The translations under genes were made by a program, and so were the position numbers. Under the pieces are notes generated by a model that saw nothing but the letters and a program-made list of their open reading frames with translations, was not told the DNA's origin and did not search any database. 47,598 nucleotides of DNA from Lachnospiraceae bacterium (GTDB lineage: Bacteria; Bacillota; Clostridia; Lachnospirales; Lachnospiraceae): NCBI GenBank assembly GCA_030527685.1, contig JAUNAG010000004.1, positions 1-47,598 of the forward strand, written 5' to 3'. This document shows, in pieces, positions 8,972-18,297 of the stretch (the stretch's first letter is position 1; each line of letters opens with the position of its first letter).

Positions 8972-9004
8972 AAACGGCCCCGGCACAAAGCCGGAACCGT
9001 TTTA
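8972..9004 (-). terminator. terminator after thrC (bidirectional shape)
   Basis: AACGG-CC-CCGGC and GCCGG-AA-CCGTT pair around an ACAAA loop, with a T run on the plus side (TTTTAATTTTA) and a short TTTCTT on the minus side. It lies 45 bases after the thrC stop and ends the leuA-thrC transcript before dgt. Confidence 0.75.
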
Positions 9005-9048
9005 ATTTTACATCTTATTCTTTTCGTTTTAAAGGTCAGCCAGCCGGA

Positions 9049-10533
9049 TCAAAGCAGAATATTTCTGACTGCATCCGGCATGCCGGCAACATCAACGACA
9101 GTGTCGTGGCGAACCGGTGCTGTGCGGATATCCGTAACTGCCTGCGGCTCTTTTACACCGGAGATTTCGGACAGCAGATCGATCAGAGCGAAGTCTGACT
9201 TTCCTTCTGTCTCGCCCGGCTTGCATGCGCCGACTACGCTGACAGCAAACTTGAACGGGCTTGCTGTAGAAGCGATAACAGCCGGTGTCTGATCACCGCT
9301 CTCGGCTGCGTAACGTCTGTAAACTGCATTTGCAATACCTGTATGTGTATCGATGACATAGCCTGTCGATTCATACAGATCACGGATGCCTGCGAAATTC
9401 TCCTCTTCGGACGCGAAGCCTGCACGGAAGTCTGTCAGGCCTGCACGCATGTCATCTGTAATAGTGTAGCTGCCTGTCTTTGCCAGCTCTTCCATGAAGC
9501 TGCGGCAGCGATCGGAATCATTTCCGCAGATGTGGTAAACAAGTCTCTCCAGGTTGCTGGAGATCAGGATATCCATGGACGGAGAAGAGGTCAGGATGAA
9601 CTCTCTCTTTCTGTCGTATTCGCCAGTCTCGAAGAAGTCGGTCAGAACACGGTTGACGTTGGATGCGCAGATCAGCTTTGCAATCGGAAGACCCATCTGC
9701 TTTGCATACCATGCTGCAAGGATGTTGCCGAAGTTGCCTGTCGGAACGGTTACATTGATCGGCTCACCGACCTTGACTGTTCCGTTCTTGACCATCTGGC
9801 AGTAAGCATAGACATAATATACGATCTGCGGAACAAGACGTCCGATGTTGATCGAATTGGCAGATGAGAAGCGGCAGCCCTTTGCAGCAAGCTCTTCGCC
9901 GAATGCACGGTCGTTGAACATCTGCTTGACGGCTGTCTGTGCATCGTCAAAGTTTCCGCGGATTGCGACAACGTGGGTATTCTCACCGCGCTGTGTCACC
10001 ATCTGCAGCTCCTGGATATGAGAAACGCCGTCCTTCGGATAGAAGACGATGATCTCTGTGCCCGGAACATCTGCGAAGCCTGCCATAGCAGCCTTGCCTG
10101 TATCGCCGGAAGTTGCTGTCAGAATTACAATCTTCTTGGTCTCGCCGTTCTTCTTTGCAGCTGTTGTCATCAGATGCGGAAGAATAGAAAGTGCCATATC
10201 CTTGAATGCAATTGTTGCGCCGTGGAACAGCTCCAGGTAGCTGACGCCGCCCTTTACCACGACCGGTGCAATTGCTTCTGTATCGAATTTGCTGTCATAA
10301 GCACTGTTGATGCAGTGACGAAGCTCCTCTTCTGTAAAGTCTGTGAGGAAGGAATGCATGATTTCGTAGGCGAGATCCTGATAGGAGAGGCCGACGAGCT
10401 CGCTGAGATCCTTCTCCAGCTTCGGGAGGGCAGTCGGAACAAAGAGACCGCCGTCCTCTGCCAGACCCTGCAGGATTGCCTGAGAGGCTGTTACAGTCAC
10501 ATCGCTTCTTGTACTTTTGTATCTGATTTCCAT
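9049..10533 (-). CDS. thrC: threonine synthase
   Basis: 494 residues, the long ThrC type. It starts MEIRYKSTRSDVTVTASQAI, typical of ThrC, and carries the PLP lysine in HGATIAFKDMA (Lys111), TATSGDTGKAA, and the substrate-loop VPTGNFGNILAAWYAK. It converts O-phosphohomoserine to threonine with PLP. The ATG is preceded by AGGAGTAGAATT. It follows leuA by 51 bases and ends at a terminator, so leuA-thrC form the tail of an amino-acid operon that starts at the Lrp gene. No thrB or hom is nearby. Confidence 0.97.
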   Translation of the reverse strand: MEIRYKSTRSDVTVTASQAILQGLAEDGGLFVPTALPKLEKDLSELVGLSYQDLAYEIMHSFLTDFTEEELRHCINSAYDSKFDTEAIAPVVVKGGVSYLELFHGATIAFKDMALSILPHLMTTAAKKNGETKKIVILTATSGDTGKAAMAGFADVPGTEIIVFYPKDGVSHIQELQMVTQRGENTHVVAIRGNFDDAQTAVKQMFNDRAFGEELAAKGCRFSSANSINIGRLVPQIVYYVYAYCQMVKNGTVKVGEPINVTVPTGNFGNILAAWYAKQMGLPIAKLICASNVNRVLTDFFETGEYDRKREFILTSSPSMDILISSNLERLVYHICGNDSDRCRSFMEELAKTGSYTITDDMRAGLTDFRAGFASEEENFAGIRDLYESTGYVIDTHTGIANAVYRRYAAESGDQTPAVIASTASPFKFAVSVVGACKPGETEGKSDFALIDLLSEISGVKEPQAVTDIRTAPVRHDTVVDVAGMPDAVRNILL

Positions 10534-10584
10534 AATTCTACTCCTGTCTTTCCGGATGAATTACAAAGGGTTACCGACGTCGTT

Positions 10585-12243
10585 TTATTTATTGTTGACT
10601 GCTGTTACAAGTGCATCGATGGATGCGCGGATAATATCCGGATCCAGACCGGCGCCCCAGGTCATCTGACCATCCGGCCACTGCAGGCCGACGTACGCAA
10701 TCGCGCGGGAAGAGGAGCTCTTCTCCAGAGCGTGCTCTGAGTAAACCTCCAGTGAATAGTCAAGATTGTAAGCTGCCTTGATGGCATTGCTGACCGCATC
10801 GAGACGTCCGTTGCCGGCTGCAACGGTCGTGATGTCTGCGGAATCGTTCATCGAGGAGGAGACATGAGCTGTAATGCCGCTGCCTGTCTGCTCGAAATGA
10901 ACATCGGATACGTGGATCGGGGAGGACAGACCTTCGAATTCGTTCTTGAAGATCTCGAATACCTCTTCCGGTGAAAGCTCCTCGTGCTTGCGGTCGGACA
11001 CAGCCTTTGCCGCATAGCCCATTGCTTCCTTCATCTTCTTCGGAAGGATCAGGCCGTACTTTGTCTCCAGAATATAGCCGACACCGCCCTTGCCGGACTG
11101 GCTGTTGATACGGATGACGTCCGCATCGTAGCTTCTTCCGACATCCTGCGGATCGATCGGCAGATACGGTACAGTCCAGTGCTCGGAATTCCTTTCTTCT
11201 CTCCACTTCATGCCCTTTGCAATGGCATCCTGGTGAGAACCTGAGAAGGCAGCGAAGACAAGCTGGCCTGCGTACGGTGTACGCTCATAAACATTCATAC
11301 CGGTGCAGGCTTCATAGGTCTCTGCAATAGCCGGCATATCGGACAGATCAAGCTTCGGATCAACGCCCTGTGAGTACATATTCATGGCAACCGTAATCAG
11401 GTCGACATTACCTGTTCTCTCGCCGTTTCCGAACAGTGTGCCTTCCACACGGTCGGCGCCTGCCAGAAGTCCGAGTTCTGTGTCGGCAACACCGCAGCCG
11501 CGGTCATTGTGCGGATGCAGGGAGATCTCGACACTGTCTCTGTAATTCATATGCTTATGCATGTATTCAATCTGCTGTGCAAAGACATGCGGCATAGAAT
11601 GCTGCACGGTAACCGGCAGATTGATAATTGCCTTCTTATCCGGCGTCGGCTTCCAGACATCCAGAACTGCGTTGCAGACATCCAGAGCATACTCCGGTTC
11701 TGTGCCGGTAAAGCTTTCCGGACTGTATTCAAAGCGCAGATCCTGACCGGACTTCTCGGCAAGCTCCAGCAGCAGCTTTGCACCGTCAACGGCGATCTTC
11801 TTAATATCTGCCTTCGATTTGCGGAATACCTGCTGTCTCTGTGCGACAGAGGTGGAATTATATACATGCACAATTGCATGCGGTGCACCTTCGATTGCCT
11901 CAAAGGTGCGGCGGATGATGTGCTCGCGGGCCTGTGTAAGAACCTGGATAGTCACATCGTCCGGAATCATATTTCTCTCAATCAGCGTTCTGCAGAGAAC
12001 ATACTCTGTCTCGGACGCAGCCGGGAAACCGATTTCGATTTCCTTGAAACCCAGCTTAACAAGGAGCTGGAAGAACTGCAGTTTCTGTTCAAGACTCATC
12101 GGAATCACAAGTGCCTGATTTCCGTCGCGAAGGTCCACGCTGCACCATGTCGGAGCGTGATCAACATAATCCTTCTTTGTCCAGTCCATGCATTCTTCAG
12201 GCGGAAGATAATACTGCCTTTTGTACTTTCTGTAATCCATCAT
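10585..12243 (-). CDS. leuA: 2-isopropylmalate synthase (long form)
   Basis: 552 residues from the chosen start. LeuA condenses acetyl-CoA with 2-ketoisovalerate, the first committed step of leucine synthesis. The DRE-TIM catalytic domain shows [15 protein letters not shown] near residue 30, [16 protein letters not shown], and the metal site [17 protein letters not shown]-terminal LeuA dimerisation/allosteric domain begins near residue 430. The opening ([20 protein letters not shown]) belongs to the longer actinobacterial/clostridial type, not the ~515-residue E. coli type. Two adjacent ATGs (12243, 12240) follow AAGGAG; the ORF extends to 12315 but the extra residues are not conserved-looking. 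No leucine T-box is visible in the 73 bases upstream. Confidence 0.95.
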   Translation of the reverse strand: MMDYRKYKRQYYLPPEECMDWTKKDYVDHAPTWCSVDLRDGNQALVIPMSLEQKLQFFQLLVKLGFKEIEIGFPAASETEYVLCRTLIERNMIPDDVTIQVLTQAREHIIRRTFEAIEGAPHAIVHVYNSTSVAQRQQVFRKSKADIKKIAVDGAKLLLELAEKSGQDLRFEYSPESFTGTEPEYALDVCNAVLDVWKPTPDKKAIINLPVTVQHSMPHVFAQQIEYMHKHMNYRDSVEISLHPHNDRGCGVADTELGLLAGADRVEGTLFGNGERTGNVDLITVAMNMYSQGVDPKLDLSDMPAIAETYEACTGMNVYERTPYAGQLVFAAFSGSHQDAIAKGMKWREERNSEHWTVPYLPIDPQDVGRSYDADVIRINSQSGKGGVGYILETKYGLILPKKMKEAMGYAAKAVSDRKHEELSPEEVFEIFKNEFEGLSSPIHVSDVHFEQTGSGITAHVSSSMNDSADITTVAAGNGRLDAVSNAIKAAYNLDYSLEVYSEHALEKSSSSRAIAYVGLQWPDGQMTWGAGLDPDIIRASIDALVTAVNNK

Positions 12244-12316
12244 AATTACCCGTACTCCTTGTTTCTCTTTAATCTGGTTTTCGTTTCTTTTTTCTGCCGG
12301 ATGACCGACAGGCACT

Positions 12317-13738
12317 TTATTTTGCGCCGTGTCCGTTAAACAACACGCCGACAGTCTGCAGAAGAATCTTCAGATCCAACGTCAGGCTCCAGTTGTCAAT
12401 ATACTCCAGATCCAGTCTGACCACCTCATCGAAGTCCGTAATATCAGATCTGCCGCTTACCTGCCACATGCCGGTAAGTCCGGGTGTCATGCTGATTCTT
12501 CTTCTGTAGTGCTCATTGTACTGCTCAAACTCAGCCTCTGTCGGCGGACGTGTGCCGACCAGCGACATATCTCCCTTCAGCACATTCAGGAACTGCGGGA
12601 ATTCGTCCAGGCTGGTTTTTCTTAAAAATGCTCCGATCTTTGTAATGCGCGGGTCGTTCTCCATCTTGAACATATAGCCGCTCATCTCATTCTGCTCCAT
12701 CAGCTCCTTCTTCCGGGCCTCAGCATCCTGATACATCGATCTGAACTTGTAAATCTTGAATCGTCTTCCGTTTTTACCGACTCTTACCTGGGAAAATACA
12801 ATCGGCCCCGGTGAGTCCAGCTTGATAGCCGGTCCGAGGAACAGCAGGAGAATTCCTGTAAAGAACAGTCCTACCAGACCTCCCAGAATATCAAATGCAC
12901 GCTTCACCAGAAGCTTCTTTGCACTGATATAGGTCTTGTGATACGTAATAACGGAATACTCGCCGAACGATCCGACGCGGGTGATGGCTGCCCCGATATC
13001 CGGAAGTTCCAGATTATAGTGACAGGTCACGCCCATCTCCTCAAAACCGTGGATCACCTTTCTCATCTTGCGCTGGGATATATCCGGCGTGTTGATGAAT
13101 ACCTCATCAAATGGAGTCTGAATCATTGTCTCCGTGATATTTCCCAGACCCGGTGCAACCGTAATGCCGTCTACGATCTGTTCCGCCCGGTCCGCAGGCT
13201 CGTCTGTCGCCAGTGCTGCACCGACAATCTGCGTATTCACACCCATGGTGCGGCGGATTCTCTCAATCGTCTCCGGAAGCACATCCTCCTCGGCGATGAT
13301 GAATACCTTGTTGACAGACAGATCTGCCGACAGAATCTTTTTGATCAGCTTCTTCATCAGCAGATGCATCGCAAGCATCAGCAGGAAGTTGATCAGAACA
13401 AAGCGGCCGACCAGAAGTCTCGATACGTAGTAGTACAGACGCACTGCAAATACATACACAAGCACCGTCAGAACAAGAAATGCATTGAACTTGAACACTG
13501 CCTGAAATTCTCCGAAGGCACCTCTTGTCAGATAATCGTGATTCCAGTCAAGGAAGAAATTGTAAGCAAAGCTGAACAGGATAAAGATGATCAGCAGCCG
13601 GTCAAACGGCATATTTTTGGAATGAACCGCTGTACCGTATCGAATCACCTTTGAGAGATCAAAGGAGGCGATCATGCACAATACGTCTATCAGCCACATC
13701 CCGTATGTCTGAATAATCCTGATCTTTGAATTTGTCAC
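12317..13738 (-). CDS. undecaprenyl-phosphate sugar phosphotransferase (polyprenyl glycosylphosphotransferase)
   Basis: 473 residues, GTG start with AAAGAGGAACGG before it. Four N-terminal membrane segments (to ~residue 125) and a Rossmann-like middle (~140-250) precede a fifth membrane segment and the C-terminal bacterial sugar transferase domain: [62 protein letters not shown]. Such WbaP/CpsE-like enzymes start exopolysaccharide or capsule repeat units by loading a sugar phosphate on undecaprenyl phosphate at the cytoplasmic membrane. No other glycan-cluster gene is adjacent; it sits between an aminotransferase and leuA, an orphan location. Confidence 0.93.
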   Translation of the reverse strand: MTNSKIRIIQTYGMWLIDVLCMIASFDLSKVIRYGTAVHSKNMPFDRLLIIFILFSFAYNFFLDWNHDYLTRGAFGEFQAVFKFNAFLVLTVLVYVFAVRLYYYVSRLLVGRFVLINFLLMLAMHLLMKKLIKKILSADLSVNKVFIIAEEDVLPETIERIRRTMGVNTQIVGAALATDEPADRAEQIVDGITVAPGLGNITETMIQTPFDEVFINTPDISQRKMRKVIHGFEEMGVTCHYNLELPDIGAAITRVGSFGEYSVITYHKTYISAKKLLVKRAFDILGGLVGLFFTGILLLFLGPAIKLDSPGPIVFSQVRVGKNGRRFKIYKFRSMYQDAEARKKELMEQNEMSGYMFKMENDPRITKIGAFLRKTSLDEFPQFLNVLKGDMSLVGTRPPTEAEFEQYNEHYRRRISMTPGLTGMWQVSGRSDITDFDEVVRLDLEYIDNWSLTLDLKILLQTVGVLFNGHGAK

Positions 13739-13775
13739 AGAACCGTTCCTCTTTCAGTTTGAATTATTCTTATTT

Positions 13776-14951
13776 TTAAAGCCAGCCGTGCTGCTTCAGG
13801 AACAGTTCCAGCCTCTCCATGGCTGTTCTCAAGTGTTCCACACTGTAAGCATAGCTGATTCGTGCGTATCCCTCTCCGCAGGCTCCGAAAGCCGTTCCCG
13901 GAATAATCGCCACCTTCTGCTCACGCAGCAGCATCGTACAGAACTCGTCACTGCTCAGCCCGCAGCGGCTGATATTGGGGAATACGTAGAATGCACCCTG
14001 CGGATCAAAGCAGGTCAGACCCATATCATTCAGTTTCTTTACGACATAGCGGCGTCTGCTGTTATACTCACTGCGCATGGCGGCAACTTCTTCGTCGCAG
14101 CGCATCAGACCCGCAATAGCCGCATACTGACTGACTGTCGGTGCACTCATAATACAATTCTGGTGAATCTTTGTCATGACGCTGATAACCGGAGCAGGTC
14201 CTGCTGCATAGCCCAGACGCCAGCCTGTCATGGCATAGGTTTTGGAAAAGCCGTTGACAATGATTGTCCGCTCAGCCATTCCCGGAAGTGCTGCAATGCT
14301 GGTGTGCTGCTCGGTTCCGTATGTCAGCTCGGAGTAGATCTCATCCGAGAGAACCATGATATCGGTTCCGCGCAGAACCTCTGCAATGGCCTCCAGATCG
14401 GATGCCGTCATCACCGCACCTGTCGGATTATTCGGGAACGGAAGGATCAGCAGCTTTGTCTTCGGCGTAATCGCACGTTTCAGTGCCTCGGGACGCAGCT
14501 TGAATCCGTCCTCCTCATAGGTCGGCACATGAACCGGAACTCCTCCTGTCAGAACCGTAATCGGATCATAGCAGACAAAACACGGTTCGGGAATAATGAC
14601 CTCATCTCCCGGATTGACAAAAGCGCGGATCGTGAGATCGATTGCCTCGCTTCCTCCGACCGTTACAAGCACCTGTGATTCTTCATATGAGAGCTGAAAG
14701 CGTCTCTTCAGATATCTTGTAATCTCCGTGCGCAGATCCTTCAGGCCTGCATTTGCCGTATAAGTTGTCTTGCCAAGCTCCAGCGAACGGATCGCCGTAT
14801 CACGGATACTCCACGGCGTTTTAAAATCCGGCTCTCCGACACCGAGACTGATACAATCCGGCATCTCGGCAGCGAGATCAAAAAAGCGCCTGATACCCGA
14901 TGGGCGCATCTCCTTCCCTCCGCTGGAAAGAAGAGAAGTATAATCCATCAT
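13776..14951 (-). CDS. class I/II pyridoxal-phosphate aminotransferase
   Basis: 391 residues. Fold-type I motifs are clear: SLGVGEPDFKTP, FPNNPTGAVM, VLSDEIYSELTYG, and the PLP lysine in NGFSKTYAMTGWRLGYAAG. It resembles the PatA/AraT group of general or aromatic aminotransferases, but the amino-acid substrate cannot be read here. It overlaps the upstream Lrp/AsnC regulator gene by four bases (ATGA type), so the two are translationally coupled, and the regulator probably senses an amino acid related to this reaction (inference). Confidence 0.92.
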   Translation of the reverse strand: MMDYTSLLSSGGKEMRPSGIRRFFDLAAEMPDCISLGVGEPDFKTPWSIRDTAIRSLELGKTTYTANAGLKDLRTEITRYLKRRFQLSYEESQVLVTVGGSEAIDLTIRAFVNPGDEVIIPEPCFVCYDPITVLTGGVPVHVPTYEEDGFKLRPEALKRAITPKTKLLILPFPNNPTGAVMTASDLEAIAEVLRGTDIMVLSDEIYSELTYGTEQHTSIAALPGMAERTIIVNGFSKTYAMTGWRLGYAAGPAPVISVMTKIHQNCIMSAPTVSQYAAIAGLMRCDEEVAAMRSEYNSRRRYVVKKLNDMGLTCFDPQGAFYVFPNISRCGLSSDEFCTMLLREQKVAIIPGTAFGACGEGYARISYAYSVEHLRTAMERLELFLKQHGWL

Positions 14952-15427
14952 AATACCGTCAGCTCCCTCTCGTCAGTCTCTTTTCCGCTGTACAGTCTTC
15001 CGCCTCTCTTATAGGTTCTTAATAAGAAGCTTGTCGATGTGGAAAGCACGTTGTCAAGCGGCGACAGTCTTTTTGCAACGAAGAGAGCAATTTCCTGGAA
15101 GCTTCTGCCCTTGATCAGAACCAGCAGGTCATACCCGCCGCTCATCAGAAGCACACTGTCTACCTCCGGGAATGCTGCTATATTTCCGGCAATTTCATCA
15201 AAACCGCAGGATTTCTGGGGTGTTACATGAAGCTCGATATAAGCCTCTACCCTGTTGACTCCGGCTGTTTCCCAGTCAATCAGAGCCTCGTAGCCTCTGA
15301 CGTAACCTCTGGCAAAAGCCTCATCCATCATTGCGGCGGTCTCCTCCGGAGTCCGATCCAGCATAACAGCCAGATCTTCGAGCGGAAGCATCGGGTTTTT
15401 TTCAATTAAGCGAAGAAGTTCTTCCAT
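14948..15427 (-). CDS. Lrp/AsnC family transcriptional regulator
   Basis: 159 residues from the chosen start. An N-terminal winged helix (about 1-60, LEDLAVMLDRTPEETAAMMDEA) is followed by an alpha-beta RAM ligand/oligomerisation domain (about 65-145, VEAYIELHVTPQ, VDSVLLMSGGYDLLVLIKGRS). I prefer the ATG at 15427, which follows GAGGCAGGGAAAAAGC, over 15451, which has no ribosome site. It is the first gene of a run through an aminotransferase, a sugar transferase, leuA and thrC, with a good promoter just upstream. Autoregulation and control of the aminotransferase are likely but not shown. Confidence 0.9.
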   Translation of the reverse strand: MEELLRLIEKNPMLPLEDLAVMLDRTPEETAAMMDEAFARGYVRGYEALIDWETAGVNRVEAYIELHVTPQKSCGFDEIAGNIAAFPEVDSVLLMSGGYDLLVLIKGRSFQEIALFVAKRLSPLDNVLSTSTSFLLRTYKRGGRLYSGKETDERELTVL

Positions 15428-15463
15428 GCTTTTTCCCTGCCTCTTTTGCATAGTATTCCATAC

Positions 15464-15492
15464 ATATTAACCCATGTCCCGGAGAATTGCAA
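15464..15492 (-). promoter_or_regulatory. promoter of the Lrp-aminotransferase operon
   Basis: On the minus strand TTGCAA (15487-15492), a 17-base spacer and TAATAT (15464-15469). It lies 37 bases before the chosen Lrp start and directly after the terminator of the next unit's opposite side, so it is well placed to drive the operon. Confidence 0.6.
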
Positions 15493-15513
15493 ACAAGTGA
15501 ATCCTCTTGCATG

Positions 15514-15554
15514 CGAAAAAATACGGGACTGCCGCATCATATGCAGCAGTCCCG
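15514..15554 (-). terminator. intrinsic terminator of the PTS operon
   Basis: CGGGACTGC (15524-15532) pairs with GCAGTCCCG (15546-15554); on the minus strand the 9-bp stem is followed by ATTTTTTCGC. It stands 57 bases beyond the stop of the EIICBA gene. Confidence 0.9.
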
Positions 15555-15610
15555 CCATGCTTTTCCGATCACGTTTCCCCATCAGCTGATCAGATTCAGC
15601 ATGTGGAGGA

Positions 15611-17479
15611 TCAGGATAAAGTCTTCAGAATGAAGTCGATATCATTTGTTGTTTTCAGCTTTTCAAGGACTTCCTCATCTTCAAGAGCTTCACAGATCTT
15701 TGAAAGAAGTTCCAGATGCTCATCACCGACGCCGGCAATACCGATGACAAGCTGTGCCTTTTCACCGTCAAAGTCAACACCTTCCGGATACTGCGTGAAG
15801 ACAATGCCCGTCTTCTTAACTGTATTCTTTGCCTGCGTTGTTCCGTGCGGAATTGCAAGGCCCATGCCCATATAGGTTGTGACCAGCTTTTCGCGGTCAA
15901 GCATGGCATCCACATAAGCCGGCTCGACACAGCCCTGCTTTACAAGCAGCTCTCCTGCAGCACGAATTGCTTCTTCCTTGGAAACCGGTGTCAGATTCAG
16001 CGCAATGCCGTCAGCCTGAAGAACATCACTCTTTCCACTGCCCTGTTCCGGATTTGCAATTTCTGCTGCTGTTTCCTGCGTCACAACCGCATCGCCTGTT
16101 GTAAGCTGAAGGAAGAGATCATCGAGATTCGGATCTGCCAGGAAGTTTCCGATTGTCACAAGCTGTGCCTGCGGAGCAGATGCCTTCGCACGTTCCTGCA
16201 GAGTAGTCTGTACAACCGCAATATCACAGTCAGACGGAATATTGTCTACGGATGTATTAATAACAATCAGATCCGGACGGCTTGCCTTCAGTCTGTTGCG
16301 GAACTTGGTTGCACCCATTGCGGAAGAACCCATTCCTGCATCACAGGCAAAGACGATCTTCTTGATTTCGCTGAGATTCTTTGCTCCCTCAGAAAGGTCA
16401 AGACCCTTTGATTCTGCCTTCATCTCGCTCATCTTTTTCTGTGCATCGTCAAGACTTCTTTCGCCTGCCATTCTGACAATCGGAATCGCAATAACAAAGG
16501 AAACACCTGCGGCCAGAACAATGCCGATCAGCGTCGGAATCATTTTTTCCTTCGGGCACATCAGCATGAATGCAATCAGGGATCCCGGAGAAGCCGGTCC
16601 CTTCAGACCGCAGTCCATCAGAGTGAACCAGAAGATCGCTGCAATATTTCCCACAATCGGAGCGATGATGACGATCGGATTCATCAGGATATACGGGAAA
16701 TAAATTTCATGAATACCGCCGAAAAGATGGATGATCACCGCACCCGGAGCAGAATCTCTTGTCATCTTGTCCTTTGAGAAGAACCAGTATGCAAGCAGAA
16801 CACCAAGACCCGGTCCCGGGTTAGCCTCCAGCATGTACATGATAGATCTGCCTGCTGTCGCTGCCTGGTCTGCACCGATCGGTGTGAAGATACCCTGGTT
16901 AATTGCATTATTCAGGAAGAGAACCTTTGCCGGCTCAATAAAGATTGCTGCAAGCGGAAGCAGGCTGTGATTGATCAGGAAGCCGACTCCTGCAGCCAGA
17001 ACCGTCAGAATTGCAGACATGACCGGTCCGATCAGATAGTAGCCGATAATCGCCACCAGCATGCCGAGGATACCGACTAAGAAATTATTGATCAGCATCT
17101 CGAAACCTGCCGGCATATGGCCGTCTACAGCTTCGTCAAACTTTTTGATGACCCAGCCTGCAAACGGACCGATTACCATTGCGCCCATCAGCATCGGCTG
17201 TCCGGATGTGCCGCCTACACCTGCAATACATCCCATGACTGCAATTGCACCCATGATTCTTCCGCGTTCACCGGCAACCAGCTTACCTGCCTGACCGGCA
17301 ATCAGAATCGGAAGAAGGTAGTACAGCATATACGGCTGAATCGATGCCAGTCCTGCATTCGGGATCCATCCGTCAGCGATAAATAAAGCAGTAATAAAGC
17401 CCCATGCAATAAATGCACCGATGTTCGGCATCACCATTGCCGACAAAAACTTTCCAAACTTCTGCACACCCTGCTTCAT
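15611..17479 (-). CDS. PTS sugar transporter EIICBA, mannitol family
   Basis: 622 residues. The EIIC membrane domain (1-~345) has MPNIGAFIAWGFITAL and the family signature GGIHEIYFPYILMNP. The EIIB domain holds the phosphocysteine in VFACDAGMGSSAMG (Cys379), and the EIIA domain the phosphohistidine in MGMGLAIPHGT (His545). It imports and phosphorylates a hexitol or related sugar. The ORF opens at a TTG inside the Shine-Dalgarno; I place the start at the second of two ATGs (17479), six bases after AGGAGG. Mannitol is the default substrate, but no mannitol-1-phosphate dehydrogenase is present and the partner dehydrogenase is of the zinc type, so another substrate is possible. Confidence 0.92.
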   Translation of the reverse strand: MKQGVQKFGKFLSAMVMPNIGAFIAWGFITALFIADGWIPNAGLASIQPYMLYYLLPILIAGQAGKLVAGERGRIMGAIAVMGCIAGVGGTSGQPMLMGAMVIGPFAGWVIKKFDEAVDGHMPAGFEMLINNFLVGILGMLVAIIGYYLIGPVMSAILTVLAAGVGFLINHSLLPLAAIFIEPAKVLFLNNAINQGIFTPIGADQAATAGRSIMYMLEANPGPGLGVLLAYWFFSKDKMTRDSAPGAVIIHLFGGIHEIYFPYILMNPIVIIAPIVGNIAAIFWFTLMDCGLKGPASPGSLIAFMLMCPKEKMIPTLIGIVLAAGVSFVIAIPIVRMAGERSLDDAQKKMSEMKAESKGLDLSEGAKNLSEIKKIVFACDAGMGSSAMGATKFRNRLKASRPDLIVINTSVDNIPSDCDIAVVQTTLQERAKASAPQAQLVTIGNFLADPNLDDLFLQLTTGDAVVTQETAAEIANPEQGSGKSDVLQADGIALNLTPVSKEEAIRAAGELLVKQGCVEPAYVDAMLDREKLVTTYMGMGLAIPHGTTQAKNTVKKTGIVFTQYPEGVDFDGEKAQLVIGIAGVGDEHLELLSKICEALEDEEVLEKLKTTNDIDFILKTLS

Positions 17480-17517
17480 CATTTTCCTCCTCAAGTGGAA
17501 AAATGTTATTAAATAAT

Positions 17518-18279
17518 TTACATAATCGTTACTCCGGCATCCGCCGCATCATCGAGAAAATCAGCAGAAATAAGATCGTCTGTGATGATAATATCTATAT
17601 CTTTCAGATCACATATGGAAAATGTTCCGCGCAGATCTACCTTAGAGGAATCCAGCAGCACGACTTTCAGCCCGGTATTTTTCATAGCCGCCCGCTTCAG
17701 TCTGGCCTCATCCGATGCATTACAGGTAAATCCGGTTTCTTTGTCATAGCAGGTCACTCCGATAAATGCGATATCAAAGTTTACCCGCTGCAGTTCTTCA
17801 ATAGCTTCAATTCCGCAGACGCTCATAGAGTAGCGGTTCATCTCTCCGCCCGGAATATAAATCCCGGTCTGCTCATGCCTTGCCAGCTCCTGCGCACAGC
17901 TCAGGCCGGTCGTGTAAATCATCTGCGGCTGATCCGGAATAATTTTTGCCAGCATAGTGGTCGTACTTCCGGAATCCAGATAGATCGTACTGTTCGGCTT
18001 GATCAGGGATGCGGCTTTTTCGGCAATTTTCTGCTTTAAAACTGTATTTCTTGCAATTCTTCTTCCGAACAGATCATCCGTTCCGAACACCTGATTCACA
18101 GCTTTCGCTCCACCGTGTATCCGGATGATTCTTTTTTCCTCGTCCAGCACCTTCAGATCCGTTCGAAGCGTCATTTCGGAAACCTGCGGAAAGTGCTTTT
18201 TCAGCTCCTGAAAATTGACATTTCCTTTTTCATTGATCAGGGAAACTATCGCATCTCTTCTTGTTTCCATACTTTCCAC
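17518..18279 (-). CDS. DeoR/GlpR family sugar-operon regulator
   Basis: About 253 residues. An N-terminal DeoR helix-turn-helix (residues ~5-55: NFQELKKHFPQVSEMTLRTDL, then IRIHGGAKAV) is followed by the DeoRC sugar-phosphate sensing domain with STIYLDSGSTTTMLAKII and VVLLDSSKVD. Such repressors release DNA when a phosphorylated sugar binds. The start is uncertain: GTG at 18285, GTG at 18279 (best spacing from AGAGG) or ATG at 18270. It is the middle gene of the dehydrogenase-regulator-PTS operon and probably acts on the promoter region at 19639-19687. Confidence 0.92.
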   Translation of the reverse strand: MESMETRRDAIVSLINEKGNVNFQELKKHFPQVSEMTLRTDLKVLDEEKRIIRIHGGAKAVNQVFGTDDLFGRRIARNTVLKQKIAEKAASLIKPNSTIYLDSGSTTTMLAKIIPDQPQMIYTTGLSCAQELARHEQTGIYIPGGEMNRYSMSVCGIEAIEELQRVNFDIAFIGVTCYDKETGFTCNASDEARLKRAAMKNTGLKVVLLDSSKVDLRGTFSICDLKDIDIIITDDLISADFLDDAADAGVTIM

Positions 18280-18297
18280 AGGCACACCTCTTCTTTA

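Noticed and set aside
12244..12316. Hairpin CTGTCGG/CCGGCAG between the sugar transferase and leuA as a terminator
   Set aside because: On the transcribed minus strand it is followed by an A run, not a U run. The short gap also rules out a T-box leader for leuA.
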